Notes under the pieces: model-generated
What the model was told of the DNA's origin: nothing
Databases searched by the model: none
The model's input: the letters and a program-made list of their open reading frames with translations, nothing else
Part shown: positions 22,196 through 33,180 of the stretch, piece after piece
Layout of the letters: each line of letters opens with the position of its first letter
Position numbering within the stretch: position 1 is the first letter of the stretch
Assembly (NCBI GenBank): GCA_036186865.1
Contig: AP025067.1
Coordinates: forward strand, 9,286,981-9,350,980
Direction of reading: 5' to 3'
Source: Eustoma russellianum
Taxonomy: Eukaryota > Streptophyta > Magnoliopsida > Gentianales > Gentianaceae
Length of the DNA stretch: 64,000 bases
Program-made: the position numbers and the translations under genes

Positions 22196-23368
22196 ATGGA
22201 TCATCCATTGCACCATCCCACGTTTGCGTCGATTGTTGCCGGCAACAATGCAGCTTCTATCGTCATCTCCCCAAAAACAATCACCCACCATAAAGGTATT
22301 CCTATGATCACATTCACTGATGATGAGATTGATGCTTTATCTACTCCATTTAAATTTTCGTTAGTGGGAACGTTCTGGTATGGCGGGCCACCACAGAAGG
22401 TGATCCAGGATGTTTTCAAAAAAATTGGATTTCAAACAGATCTGTGCATTACCCTGATTGATCAGTCCCATATTCTACTCAATTTTAGACATGAACTTGA
22501 TTATCTCAGATGTTTTTATCGTCGTGCATGGAGTATCTCTGGATGTCGCATGCGCGTTACCAAATGGACAATAGATTTCGACCCAACCGCTGGTGTACCA
22601 GTTGTTCCATTCTGGCTTGCGCTTCCTGGCTTGCCAATACATTTTCATCAGAAAGCTGGTTTATTTGAGATTGTTCGGTCGATTGGGAATCCTATTAAAC
22701 TAGATGTGGCAGCCGCAGAAAGTTTTAGACTGTCAGTTGCGCGTATTTGTGTAGTGGTGGATGTTTCACAGGAACTTCCTAAAAAGATTCATGTGCAGGC
22801 GAAACAAAAACTAATTTTACAGCAAGTTGTTTATGAGGATCTTCCACTATTTTGTACAACATGCCGTAGACTTGGGCATGCAACAGGAAAATGTCAAGAA
22901 CCTTCAGTCATGCCGGATAGGCAACCAAAACCTAATGTTAGATGGACTGGTGAAGAAGTACGCATTTCTGATTCTAATGTTGATGCTTCATTGCCATCTC
23001 CAACGCATACACAAGACTTATCCCTTTTAGGCTGTGATGCTGAATACCCACTCCCTCCAGAACCTGATGATACGGAGGAGTTAGGTCACTCATCTGACAC
23101 GAATTTGCATGAAAAGGATAGGCCTTCGGACCTTCCAACAGTCTCAGCTGCTGTAATTCAGAGGATCCAGTCATTACCGGAGTCCCCTTCTGATGATATA
23201 TTGTTATCTTATTTGACAGAATTGCCTTCGGATGAGGGATTTATTCAAGTTGTGCCACGTAGACGACGACGAACCCGTAAGGAGTTGCCTCCTTTACCAC
23301 CTTCTACCATTTTAACTCGTAGTGCGATGCGATCATCTCATCGGAGTGAAGTAACCCTTTCCCAATGA
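22196..23368 (+). CDS. LINE ORF1 protein (DUF4283-like plus CCHC knuckle)
   Basis: A 390-codon frame, fully open. ORF1 proteins bind LINE RNA and act as chaperones. The N-terminal half (about residues 35-200) has the plant DUF4283 look: FKFSLVGTFWYGGPP, RCFYRRAWSISGCRMRVTKW, WLALPGLPIHFH and ARICVVVDVS. A CCHC knuckle CTTCRRLGHATGKC is at about 22855-22893 (residues 220-233). The C-terminal third is acidic and Ser/Pro-rich and ends in a basic RRRRRTRKE segment near residue 353. The start at 22196 gives MDHPLHHPTFASIVAG, typical of the group. Its intact frame contrasts with the ruined ORF2. The stop overlaps the ORF2 start in an ATGA. Confidence 0.85.
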   Translation: MDHPLHHPTFASIVAGNNAASIVISPKTITHHKGIPMITFTDDEIDALSTPFKFSLVGTFWYGGPPQKVIQDVFKKIGFQTDLCITLIDQSHILLNFRHELDYLRCFYRRAWSISGCRMRVTKWTIDFDPTAGVPVVPFWLALPGLPIHFHQKAGLFEIVRSIGNPIKLDVAAAESFRLSVARICVVVDVSQELPKKIHVQAKQKLILQQVVYEDLPLFCTTCRRLGHATGKCQEPSVMPDRQPKPNVRWTGEEVRISDSNVDASLPSPTHTQDLSLLGCDAEYPLPPEPDDTEELGHSSDTNLHEKDRPSDLPTVSAAVIQRIQSLPESPSDDILLSYLTELPSDEGFIQVVPRRRRRTRKELPPLPPSTILTRSAMRSSHRSEVTLSQ

Positions 23369-24135
23369 ATAACATGATTTGGAATATTAGGGGGTATCAG
23401 ACCCTCTTTATCTTGCCTGCATCATTTAGTTCATTTGCATAGATTAAATTTTTGGCTATTATTGAACCCTAAACATTCATCAACCAGCATCGTTCATTAT
23501 GGCATGGATCTTGGTTTTGCGCATCACTTTGCATCACTGTCTGGAAAGATCTAGATTTTCTGGCAAGACGGATTCTTCCGGCTTCAACATATTCAAGATG
23601 ATACTCAGGTGGTTCATACGCAACATCATTCAGTTGTCCTATTGTGTATGCCCACCATTCGGTTTCTCTTCGTATGCCTCTCTGGCAGTCTTTGCGGGAT
23701 CATTCTCAACTGTTGAATATTCCTTGGATAGTAGGTGGCGATTTTAATACGTTTCGTTTGCTACAAGATCATCGCGGCCGTTATAATCCGTCACTAGCAA
23801 CACTGCATGATTTTAATGATTGCATAGAAGATTGCTCCTTGATGAATCCTCCATTTCACAAAACAAGATATACATGGACTGATGGACGAGGGCTTGGTCA
23901 AGTGCACCGTAGACTAGATTGGATATTTATTAATTCTCGCTTTCAAGATTTGTTTGATGATCTCAAACTCACACATTTGATGCGCATATCGTCTGATCAT
24001 ACTCCTTTATTATTGTTATGTAGAAAAGTGCAGTCACCTGGCAGACAGGCATTCCATTTTCTAGATGCTTGGCTGTGTCATCCAGATTTTCAAGCATACG
24101 TCAAAGAAGCTTGGAAATCATATCCAACTACATGA
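23365..24135 (+). pseudogene. LINE ORF2 endonuclease domain, broken
   Basis: It nicks target DNA for target-primed reverse transcription. The start ATG at 23365 overlaps the ORF1 stop, and the opening MNNMIWNIRG matches the usual ORF2 start. The frame is lost soon after (about 23400-23620), with LSGKIWIFWQDG visible in another frame near 23540. The later part is open: IPWIVGGDFNTFR near 23725 (Asn/Asp of the AP endonuclease), RYTWTDGRG near 23868, RRLDWIFIN near 23910 and RISSDHTPLLL near 23985 (catalytic Asp-His pair). A TGA at 24133-24135 ends it. Confidence 0.85.
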
Positions 24136-25849
24136 GGAATGCATGGTTTCTATAAAAATTTATCTAGGCTAAAGAGGGATATTCAGAACTGGAACTTAAC
24201 GATATTTGGTAATATCTTTCAAAGGCTGGAGTTAGCTGAGACCAAAGTCAAGCAGGCAGAATTGGTTTGGGAGCAGACACCAACGGAGATCAACAGAAGT
24301 CTGTATCAGCAAGCAAAAGGCAGAGTATATTAAAGCGTCTAATTATGAATTTCAGTTCTGGAAGCAAAAAGCTCGAATACGGTGGATAAAAGATGGGGAT
24401 GCTAATACTAGTTATTTTCATTCCATGGTAAAGGGGCGACAGGCACAACTTAGAATCCAACAAATCTACACTGCTTCAGACGAGTTATGTGACACCCCGG
24501 AATCCATTCAAGCGGATGTAGTATCTTTTTATAGAACTTCATTTGGCGAGGAGACAACAAGTGATTATGATCCAATTTTACAGCATATTCTCATGCTGAT
24601 AACTACAGAGGATAATGCATATCTAATGAGTATTCCGCAGGCTACTGAGATTAAAGAATCGGTATGGCACTTAGACCCTCAGAGTGAAGCTGGTCCGGAT
24701 GGATTTCATGGCAGTTGTTTTCGCTCTTGTTGGGATATTATAGGTCTGGATGTTATGTTGGCAGTCCAAGAATTCTTTCTAGGTGTTCTATAACCTTCAG
24801 CTATGGCAGCGGCTATGATTACTTTGATACCAAAAACTTCAGCCCCACGAACATTTAGTGACTATCGGCCAATTTGCTTGACCAATTTTCTCAGCAAGAT
24901 CTGTACGCTTATTATTGCAACACGTCTTAGTTCCATACTTCCAAAACTGATATCTCCATAACAGACAAGTTTTTTAAAGGGACATGAAATATCCGCTCAG
25001 GTACTCTTAGCGAAAGAAATGATTCATATGATGGATAGAGGTGGAGATCAGTTATGTTTGAAACTGGATATGATGAAGACATTCGATCGGGTGAGCTGGG
25101 AGTACTTGGAAAAGTTATTAGCCAAATTTGGCTTTTCAGCATTTTTCGTCTGTGTCATTCTTAATCATCTCACGTGTACAATATTATCGGTTCTTATAAA
25201 TGGAGTTCCCATGGAGACATTTCGACCATATCGTGGTTTCAAGCAAGGTGATCTGTTATCCCCTTTACTTTTTATACTGTCTTCGGAAGGTTTCAGCAGG
25301 GAATTGAAAGCGCAAGTGGAGGTTGGTCGGTTACATTCCTTCAGACTAGGCAGCGTACCGATGCATATTACACACCTTGCATATGCTGATGATCTGTTGG
25401 TATTTCTGCGCGGCGATATCCATACATTACGTTGCTTTAGAACCTTCTTGACTTGGTATGAGATAGATTCTGGTCAAAAAGTGAATTATAATAAAAGCAG
25501 ATTCATCTCTTCCTCTAGCACAACAGTCCCAAGGAAACACCGCTATGAGGGCATTCTCCAAATGCGGTCTACTAGTTTGCATTTTCGGTATCTTGGGTCT
25601 ATGTTGCACAAAGGTATCCCTTGCGCCCGCTACTGCTCCACTTTGTTGGAACATATTGACACACGATTGAACGGTTGGCACAACAAGCTTATATCACAAT
25701 CGGGGAGGCTTATCTTATTACAGTATGTTAATTCCTCCATTCCTTTGCATATTATTGCTGCAGGAGGTCTACCACAGTCCATAATCAAAATCATTGAAAG
25801 CAAGATGGCTAAGTTTTATTGGGGCCCAAAACATCATTGGAAGGATTAG
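24136..25849 (+). pseudogene. LINE ORF2 reverse transcriptase domain, broken
   Basis: It copies LINE RNA at the nicked target. Pieces in order: NLSRLKRDIQNWN near 24155, RWIKDGDANTSYFHSMVKGR near 24385, EAGPDGFHGSCFRSCWDII near 24690, AAAMITLIPKTSAPRTFSDY near 24805, LTNFLSKI near 24880, then the open block 25019-25849. That block has CLKLDMMKTFDRVSWEYL (first catalytic Asp), FKQGDLLSPLLFIL near 25240 and AYADDLLVFLRGD near 25379 (catalytic A-D-D). Stops at about 24331, 24791 and 24961 and at 25847-25849 (TAG where Trp is usual) interrupt it. Confidence 0.9.
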
Positions 25850-27207
25850 AGAGATATTGCAATACCATGCGAAGAAGGTGGTTTGGGAATTTGTAACATG
25901 CGAGTGTTGTAGGAAGCATACTATTGTCGTATATGGTGGTCTTATCATCAGCATAATACTCTATGGAGTACATTTTTGCATGCCAAGTATGGTCTTCGAG
26001 GAGATTATATACCACGATTGCCGGATTCTCCCATTTGGAAGATTATTTGTCGCTATCATTTGCGCTGTCATTCACATTGCCGTCAAGAGGGCCTGCGATT
26101 GGCCTGGACACCAACACCTTCAGGAGAGTTTACTTTAAGTTCAGCATATGATATCTGTACAACTCAGCGTCCAGGCCTTTTCTCGGCTAGATTTATTTGG
26201 CACAAACACCATTGATCGATAATCAGCAACTTTCTTTGGCAGATATACCATCGGGCACTTCCCTTTCAAGACTATGTGTGCGGTTTTATAGTGGTAATGC
26301 CAACGCAATGTTCATTCTGTAAGCAAGCGTCGGCGGAGGTTGATCATATTTTCTTACATTGTCAGTGCGTTCAGCCCATATGGACATTTTTTGCCTCTTT
26401 GTTGGATGGTACACTCCCTCATTCTTTCCATCTTTGGCATATTTACTTTCATGGTGGTATCGCTCATCATCCAATTTACTTGGCACTTTACGTATAGTTA
26501 TCCCGGGGATTATTACTTATAATATCTGGCGAACTTATGCTTCACTTATTTATGGAGATGGCACCTCTTGTGCAACAGAGTCAATTTTGGCAGTTACACG
26601 CACAGACATTTATTCTTGGGCTAAGACACTAGATGGTACGAAATTGGCTTATGACTATCATTTAGTGAAACATTTGGAGTTTATGCCTCCCCTGTGCATA
26701 AAGCGGGCACATGTTGTCAGATGGTTGGTACCACCTACTGGAAGGTTGAAGCTGAATATAGATGCTGCAGTTGAACGTAAGATTGCTGCTGGAGGGGTCA
26801 TTTTGCGTGATACGAGGGTAGACTGTGTTGGGGCACTGTCTTTTTGCTTGTCGTTGTGTGAGCCATATATGGCGGAGGCCCAAGCGGCTCTATTTAAATT
26901 ACTCTATTTCTTACCATTATATCGTAACATCATCTTGGAAACAGATAATCTTTAACTTTCTTAGCTGCTCTATCATCCCTTGTTACCGTCAGCTTCTTTT
27001 CATCTCCAGATTCTACATTCCTTGCTGCGTCACATGCGTATTATCATACAACACACTTATAGGGAGGCAAATTTGGCTGCTCACTATTTAGCCCAACAGG
27101 CCTTACGAACGCCACAAACGGCCTATTGCACAAGGGAATCTTTACCTTCCAGGGTCCGAAGCTGTGTCACATTAGATGTCACTACTGGACACCTCCGTCA
27201 TACTTGA
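25850..27207 (+). pseudogene. LINE ORF2 zinc region and RNase H, broken
   Basis: After the RT thumb, frame pieces show GGLGICNMRVL near 25880, HAKYGLRGDYIPRLPDSPIWK near 25980, the zf-RVT type block CSFCKQASAEVDHIFLHCQ near 26310, and RNase H near 26720-26940 (GRLKLNIDAAVERKIAAGGVILRD, AEAQAALFKLLYF, ILETDN with the third acidic site). The end reads YREANLAAHYLAQQA near 27060. Stops and frame changes are frequent. RNase H at the ORF2 end is known for several plant L1 lineages. Confidence 0.8.
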
Positions 27208-27828
27208 TACGATTGCCTTCCACATGGACTAGTGCAACACTATGGGTTCTACCTGCATTCATTGCTGGGTATGATTTTAGTTTTAATCCTTAGCAATTAT
27301 AACTCTACTATCTATCGATTACTCACATCTGCTTTACTTGTGTTTGGCTCTACATGTACTACACCGCAGAGTTGGACTGATCTGCACATAATTTTATCGT
27401 GGGGTAATGATAGATTCAGGAGACGGCTACATCAACGTGGGCGCAATATGGTTATCTCAGTTAGGATGGTGCACTGGCAAGTGTTGTATGATATCCTCCC
27501 GCATTTATTCTCTCTACCACCGGCTTACTGGAGTATCCAAGGCTATCACCTGCGCAATCTGTTTTTGAGATCTACCTTATCACGTAGATTTTTGCATTTC
27601 TATGTATTGACCCAACCCTCCAATTATATAAATATGTACGCTTTTTTCTTCGCCAAGGTTTTATCCACAAAGGTCGTTTTACTTGGCAAGGTTTTAATAC
27701 GGCATATCATATATGATTGCCAGTTGGCGCTCATTAGCTCATTATTCCATTTATTTTCATACGATGATCTCTTTGTACTATGGTATTCTTCCGCCAAAAG
27801 TGAAGTTATCTAATAAATAAATATCTTC

Positions 27829-27832
<4 letters not shown>
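27208..27832 (+). other. Probable LINE 3' non-coding region
   Basis: A 193-codon frame (27232-27813) is open but has no motif I recognise and lies after the RNase H end. I treat it as 3' region. It ends AATAAATAAATATC before an AT tract. Confidence 0.4.

Positions 27833-27875
<43 letters not shown>
27833..27875. repeat. (AT)n microsatellite at the LINE 3' side
   Basis: A pure alternating run of about 42 bases. Together with 21949-21998 it brackets the LINE. Confidence 0.95.
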
Positions 27876-27877
<2 letters not shown>

Positions 27878-28583
27878 AAAGAAATATTCAAATCAACATG
27901 ACACATAAATAGGAAATTTGGCCGGAACTTATACACACACCCACATGCACATAGCAGCTTAATCATTACATTGGTACATGTAAAGTACATCTACATGCAT
28001 ACTCAAATAATTATTGAGATCATCACCATGGCATTTCCTTTTGCCACTTGGCCAACAAACATGCACACATACACACTTTCTTATCTTTACTTGTTAATTA
28101 CATACTTACAAAGTTACAAGTATTTATGCACACAAATTCATTAACATATCAACATGACACATATTAAGGCCACATGGCCGAAAATGAACATATGCACATA
28201 TAAATGCACACTATAGCTTATCAATTACTTCACAACCTATAAGATACAAATATAAGTATACTCTAGCAATTATTAAACATCATCATGGTACTTTAGTCAT
28301 TTTGGCCGAATACACATGTTCACATGCCTCATCTCATATGTGTCATCAAATTATTATGCAACATTATTATGACACACAAAAAGACCATTTAGCCAAAAGT
28401 TGTTCATACATACAAATACATGTTACAATATCCATATTGAGTTTAGCATGCAAGACACTTTTCATCTTCATCCTTGTTTCAAATATGTGTGTGTGCAAGA
28501 AATCCATGAGGATGGTCACACAAAATGCATGCAAGTGCTCTTTTAGGGTGTTCATAGAACAATCTTCACTTTAATCAAGTGCA
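27876..28583. other. Unassigned sequence with degenerate ~0.25 kb repeats
   Basis: CAACATGACACATA recurs at 27894 and 28150 with related order downstream (TTTGGCC/GGCCGAA, ATGCACATA, TAGC(A/T)TAT.., AATTATT.A..ATCATCA). A shorter third copy starts near 28362. No gene is seen. This is the target DNA of the family 2 element. Confidence 0.5.
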
Positions 28584-28703
28584 TGCATTGTTGAGAAATA
28601 TGTTTGGATAATTTTCAAAGTCATGATTTTAAGTTGTAAATACTTAAAAATATCATACATGATGTTATATGTGATTAGAAGTTGAAAAAGTTGAAAATTT
28701 TAA

Positions 28704-28952
28704 CATCGATCTCTCAGGTTGTTGCACTTCGATCGATCGATGCACTAAGATCCCTCACATCGATCGATCTATGTAAGGCAGTGAAAGTTCAAGACCTTAC
28801 GGTGAGACATCGATCTCTAAACCAGAGACACATCGATCGATCGATGCATACATCGAATCCTCACTTCAATCAATCGATGTAGGTCAGAGACAAACTCTGA
28901 AACTTACTGTGAGACGTCGATCTCTGAAGCTGAGGCACTTCGATCGATCGAT
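28704..28952 (+). repeat. TCGATCGATCGA palindrome cluster in family 2 LTR
   Basis: Blocks start with (A)CATCGATCTCT and end in CTTCGATCGATCGATG or close forms, with ends near 28742, 28770, 28846, 28878 and 28950. The 3' LTR has the matching cluster at 36146-36402 with several palindromes changed. The same phrase type occurs in the family 3 LTR at 11655-12090. Confidence 0.8.
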
Positions 28953-30098
28953 ATTTAGGGTTTTTAGAAATATTTTTCTAAAATGTGATAAAGTGGTTGT
29001 TTTCATTTGTACATGATTTATACATGGTCATTATGTGACTATTATGTGTTTTTGATGATTATAAATACATTATGACTAATGTTCCTTGGAAGTTTCCACA
29101 ACTTACCAAAAAGGGCAAAATTGGTATTTTGAGTTTTGTAGGAACATAATATGGTTGATATATATCAAGGACTTATTCTCATCTTATTTATCATGACAAA
29201 GATGATATTATGATTATTTCTGACCTCGGGGTCATTTCTGGAGTTTTCTCTCACCAGGGGCATTTTGGTCATTTCACCCCTGAGGGTATTTTTGGTATTT
29301 TCACTCAAGGAATCTCTTGAGTATATTCTTAACATCATTCTGAAGTCGAGCTATGATTTTTTTGAAGATTATATGGTGATTTAATATTATTTCTCTTACA
29401 TGATGATATTATTGACTATAGCGGGATATGTGACGAGTTGTGATGTCACATTCTATTTCTTTCTTGAAGACCCTCTTATATATGTTATGGGAGCATATTT
29501 TTCATCATTATACAGAAATATCAAAGGTGTTCAAGGTGTGCAAATGATCACAACATACACGAAGAAATATTGGGAATTTTGATGTTACACGTTGACATAA
29601 TCTTGTCAATTATTATTTGGTGATTTCTTCTTCAAAAATCTGAGTTGGTATACTTCTATATATGTTCAAAAACGTCCATATTCAGGTGGAGGTGATATAT
29701 TATTCATTTTATGAGTTGGAGACATGTGGATCAACCAAAAATGAGCTAGTTAGCAAAATTGCCAACTTGGAATGTTTGAATTAGTAGCCAACGGCTACTA
29801 CATCTAGTTTGGGAGCTGTTTTGAGTTTGAATCTTTCAAAGCCTCACATGCCTATTCTTGTGCAAGGAGTTGAGGGTATTTTGGTGGCATTATCCTCTCT
29901 TAATATCTTCATTTGGCAAAAGATAATCAAAACTATTCCAAGGGGGAAAATTTCGGCCAAATGAGTGTTCAAGGTGGACCAATTATGTTGTCTCATTTTG
30001 CCAAGTGTACAAGGCCAACCAATGATGTGAAGACAACCTGGACTTGATGATGAAGATGGTGACACATGTGCATCTTATCTCCAAGGCTCAATTCACAC

Positions 30099-30107
30099 CA
30101 TAAATAG
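30099..30107 (+). promoter_or_regulatory. Possible TATA element, family 2 5' LTR
   Basis: CATAAATAG here; the 3' LTR copy at 37541-37550 reads CTATAAATAG, a good plant TATA box. It would set transcription start about 1.05 kb before the LTR end. Confidence 0.45.
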
Positions 30108-31192
30108 GAGGCAATGGTGAAGAAGATGGAACACACTTGAAGCTCACTTGAAAGCATTTGTTGATTTGTCTAGCTATCATCTTCTTCTTGTTGTTCTTGT
30201 TCCATTCTTTCTAGCGAAGGTGTTCTTGTTGTATTTGTTGAGCTACAAGCCTCTTGAGCTTCATTTGTAAGATTGATTAGCCAATTCTATAAGACTACAT
30301 CAAGAGGTGGTAGAGGTGTTGCAACTAAGTGTTGCATATAAGGTGTTCATCCAAGTCTTGAATAGGGTTGGTGTATAACCCAAGAATCAAGCTTGGTTCT
30401 TGTTGTAAGTTGATTCATACCATAGTGAAATCCAAGGAAAGGTGTTTCTTGGGACTGGAGTAGGTCACATTGACCGAACCAGGATAAATCCTCGGTGTTC
30501 TTGTCTTGTTTCTACCTTTCTATTTTCTGTCTGTTTTTACTGCAGTTTTCACACAAGTTCTCACGATTTGAAAAAATAGCTAAACACTTTCAAAATTTGT
30601 GATTTTTGGTGGAGTTATACTTCAGACTGTTAGTTTTCATTTGCAATAAGAATCACTTCATTTGAGCAAGGGAATGTTAGTCTTTCAGTCTTTGCAAAAT
30701 AACTGCTCCAATATGACTGCAATCTGATCAGTTTTGAGAAAACTTGAATTCTGTATTAATCAAGAATTGTTCAAGGTCAGGGCCTTTTGGAAACATAAAC
30801 TAGACATTCTAAGGAGTGTTTTGATATAAAGTTCAACCTTTTTGGTTAAGCATTCAAAGAGAAACACGTTTTTCAATTTCAACAACATTCTGTCTAATTC
30901 TGTCCAGATTGACCATCTGAATATTTTTATGTATTTGAAGGGTTAAAGATCTTATTTTTGTCTGAGTTTTGGACAATGTCTTGTTAACACATTGAAGTTA
31001 AGTTCTGAAAATTTTTATAATTTTTGGAGTTGTGTATAAGGATTTTCGAATTTTTCAAAAACAAGTTCTGAATCTGAGGTAGTCTCAGATTCTGTTTTCA
31101 AAGGGGATTTTATCAAGGGTAGTAGTGTAATTTCCGCTAACCACTATTCACTCCCCCTAGTGGTGTTTATTACAGGTGCACGGTCCAACAAT

Positions 31193-31204
31193 TGGTATCA
31201 GAGC
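31193..31204 (+). other. Primer binding site, family 2
   Basis: TGGTATCAGAGC two bases after the LTR end CCAACA. Initiator tRNA-Met type. Confidence 0.9.
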
Positions 31205-31312
31205 CAGGTTTACACCACTCAAAGAACCAAGATTCAACACCGTACAAACAACACAAGGCCAAGAAACAATATTTCAACTTAGCCTGCTAATCTCAGATTA
31301 AAGGTACATACA

Positions 31313-32974
31313 ATGGCCGTAGTTTCTCACAAAGGTGAGTTGGAAGGTATGTCCACATAACATCATCCTCTTTTTTATGGTAATAATTTTGTTCATTGGA
31401 AACTAAGAATGAGGCTATTCTTAATGGCTACAGACATCGATTTATGGTCTATAGTTGAAGATGGACCATACATTCTAATGAAAATTGTACAAGTTAGTGG
31501 AGTCACACAAGAGGTTGAAAAATATAAAAGTGAATGATCATCGGAAGATAAAAAGAAAATGTCCATGAATGCTAAAGCTATGCAATTACTTTTGAATGGA
31601 CTTACAACTTCTGAAGCAGGATATGTGTCAAATTGCACAAGTGCACATGATATGTGGAAATCACTTGTATTAAAGCATGAAGGTACAAGTGGTGTAAAAG
31701 AATCAAAAATAAACATGCTTATGACTGAATTAGAATCTTCCAAAATGTTACCGAACAAATCCATAACATCTATGGATTTGAGAATTACTAACATTTTCAA
31801 TGCCCTTGAAGCTTTAGGCAAATCATTCACGAACAATGAAAAGGTTCAAAAGGTACTGCGAAGCCTTCCTGCTGAATGGGATCCAAAGGTCACGACGATT
31901 GAAGAAACAAAATCGATCACAAAAATGGACGAATGGATAGGCTCACTAAGAGTATACGATGTAAAACTAAACCAACGGAAGTCCGAGTCATCTAAATCAT
32001 CCAGTAAGTCAATAGCTTTCAAATCAACTGAATCACATACAAATAATGATGATAGTAATAGTGATACTGATTTAGACGATGACTTGATATTGATAGCTAG
32101 AAAACTTAGAAAGTTTTTTAAACGTCCTAATAAGAATAGACAACGATCTTCTTCTTCTTCTTCTTCTCAACCTAGGAAAAATAACGCTAATAACAACAAA
32201 TGGTATAATAAAGAGTTAAAGTGTTATGAATGTGGTCAAAAAGGACAAATCTCTTATGATTGTCCGACAAAGAAAAACGCCAACAACAATAATAATAATA
32301 ACAACAAACAAGAAAAGGAGACGCAAAAATCAAAGGCAAAGGAGACCAAGCCAAGGAAAGGCAAACGAGTAATGAAGGTGAGCACATGGAGCGACTCATC
32401 CGATTCAGAATCCGACACTGAGGAAGCTCAAGTCTGCTTCGTATACAACGAGAAAAATTGCAAGGAATGCAAGAAGGAGGCAAAGTCAAAGAATCTAAAA
32501 ACTAAATGGTTTTTAGATAGTGGATGTTCACGGCATATGACGGGCAACCCCAAACTATTCACCGAGTTGGAACATATAAACAATAGAGGAAAGGTAACAT
32601 TCGGTGACAACAACAAAGGACAAGTTGTTGGAAAAGGAACAATTGGGGACCCTAACACATTTCAAATGCGAAATGTGTTGTTTGTAAGTAATCTTTCTTA
32701 TAATTTATTAAGTATTTCTCAACTTATAGATGGTGAATATAATGTTTCTTTTCTTCCAAATTCTTGTGATATAATAAATGAAAAAGGAGAAATTTTTTTA
32801 AAAGGAAATAGGGATGGAAACATTTATACTCTTACCTTAGATAACATGTTAGATGCTAAGGTTAAGTGTTTAATATCACACGACTTAGATGTGAATTTAT
32901 GGTGTAGAAGATTAGGCCATATAGGAATTTCAACCATTAAGAAATATCTAAGAAGTAATTTGAGGAATGCCTAA
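31313..32974 (+). pseudogene. gag and protease, family 2, broken
   Basis: It starts at 31313 (MAVVSHKGELEGMS). Stops at about 31355 and 31535 interrupt the capsid start (WKLRMRLFLMATDIDLWSIVEDGP near 31400). From 31559 it is open for 471 codons: UBN2-type capsid (SMNAKAMQLLLNGL, NCTSAHDMWKSL, VQKVLRSLPAEWDPKVTTIEE), then a Ser/Asn-rich basic stretch. The zinc knuckle CYECGQKGQISYDC near 32222 has its His replaced by Gln. The aspartic protease has WFLDSGCSRHMTG near 32505, VTFGDNNKG near 32597 and YNLLSISQL near 32700. The end enters the integrase zinc domain, where LWCRRLGHIG near 32897 has Cys for the usual first His. Confidence 0.9.
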
Positions 32975-33180
32975 GTTAGACTTAGATAATTTTCAAATGT
33001 AGGAAACATGTATTAAAGGAAAACACATTAAAGAAACATTAACCGAAACATGAACTGAGTGCTAGTTATGTACTAGAATTGCTTCACTTAGACTAATTTG
33101 GTCCAAGTAGGACAAGAAGTCTAGGTGGACACTACTATGTGTGTGTCATAGCAAATGATTACTCACGCTACACATAGACA

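Larger units (their letters stand above)
22028..27832 (+). mobile_element. L1-type LINE, decayed
   Basis: ORF1 with nucleic-acid binding motifs, then ORF2 with AP-type endonuclease, reverse transcriptase, a C-terminal zinc region and RNase H, all plus strand. This is the plant L1-clade order. Ends are uncertain: (AT)n tracts lie on both sides (21949-21998 and 27833-27875), and no poly-A tail or clear target duplication could be read. Many stops in ORF2 show it is inactive. Confidence 0.85.
28589..31190 (+). repeat. 5' LTR, family 2 (2602 bp)
   Basis: It aligns over its whole length with 36041-38634, with scattered substitutions and small indels. Its ends are TGTTG and CAACA. It holds palindrome-rich repeats (28704-28952), a TATA-like site near 30099 and a pyrimidine-rich stretch before the TTCTTCTTGTTGTTC run at 30180. 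Confidence 0.95.

Noticed and set aside
27232..27813. 193-codon frame after LINE RNase H
   Set aside because: No motif matched. It lies where the LINE 3' non-coding region is expected.
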